Assembly (NCBI RefSeq): GCF_963860125.1
Contig: NZ_CAWLFA010000001.1
Coordinates: forward strand, 2,944,048 to 3,008,047
Length of the DNA: 64,000 bases
Direction: 5' to 3'
Source: Picosynechococcus sp. PCC 7002
Lineage (GTDB): Bacteria; Cyanobacteriota; Cyanobacteriia; Cyanobacteriales; MRBY01
Below are positions 63,946 to 64,000 of this stretch, piece after piece (position 1 is the first letter of the stretch; each line of letters starts with the position of its first letter). The notes under the pieces are model-generated. The model was given only the letters and a program-made list of their open reading frames with translations. It was not told the DNA's origin and searched no databases. The position numbers and the translations under genes are program-made.

Positions 63946-64000
63946 GCTACATTGAAAAGCCCAACCCCCTGTTCCCGTCTATTTCGTAGGATCAATCACG

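Overview
The window is chromosomal DNA of a unicellular, salt-tolerant cyanobacterium of the Synechococcus sp. PCC 7002 (Picosynechococcus) type. The evidence is the very frequent HIP1 octamer GCGATCGC, a SasA clock kinase, a NarM nitrate-reductase helper, a GlcD glycolate dehydrogenase, a NatE-type permease ATPase and a full set of glucosylglycerol (GG) osmolyte genes. Genes are dense on both strands; no rRNA, tRNA or CRISPR array was recognised.

Layout. 1-20.5 kb is mostly housekeeping: sasA (partial), GH57 branching enzyme, membrane proteins, a frameshifted natE, purE/nagA, a PIN/TRAM protein, a HemW-like radical SAM protein, a nucleotide-sugar epimerase/reductase, an acyl desaturase, a hybrid histidine kinase, an RluA-type pseudouridine synthase, GDPD and an ABC ATPase. 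20.5-40.7 kb is a GG and glycerol-3-phosphate region: a minus-strand operon gghA1-glpK-stpA, two MFS transporters, a second gghA paralogue, then ggpS, glpD and gpsA on the plus strand. Synthesis (GpsA, GgpS, StpA), breakdown (two GghA) and glycerol re-entry (GlpK, GlpD) thus lie together, but glpK is frameshifted.

Inside that region, 29.1-32.8 kb is an AT-rich insert-like segment with no HIP1 site. It carries two secreted proteins that look like membrane-attack factors: a PLAT plus aerolysin-like protein with two C-terminal repeats, and a bacterial sphingomyelinase fused to an MVL-type lectin domain. This is the best candidate for an undescribed system here.

40.8-50.2 kb carries trpF, mobA, an M41-like peptidase without an AAA domain, a class I (proteobacterial-type) phosphoribulokinase, glcD, a vWA protein, a DUF433/DUF5615 toxin-antitoxin pair with a frameshifted toxin, and a GH116 glucosidase. 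50.3-64 kb carries a diguanylate cyclase, an IS4-family element inserted into a dispersed palindromic repeat, a YvcK-like protein, a sulfur-oxidation cluster (persulfide dioxygenase-like, rhodanese, TauE), a REC-GGDEF-EAL protein, a YfbK-like vWA lipoprotein, cysS and narM.

Four coding frames are broken: natE (+1), glpK (+7, linked to a 28-bp inverted repeat), the DUF5615 toxin (+7, tandem duplication) and the IS4 transposase (A6G5 run). All positions and motif readings come from direct reading; family names are from recognition of motifs, not from database searches.
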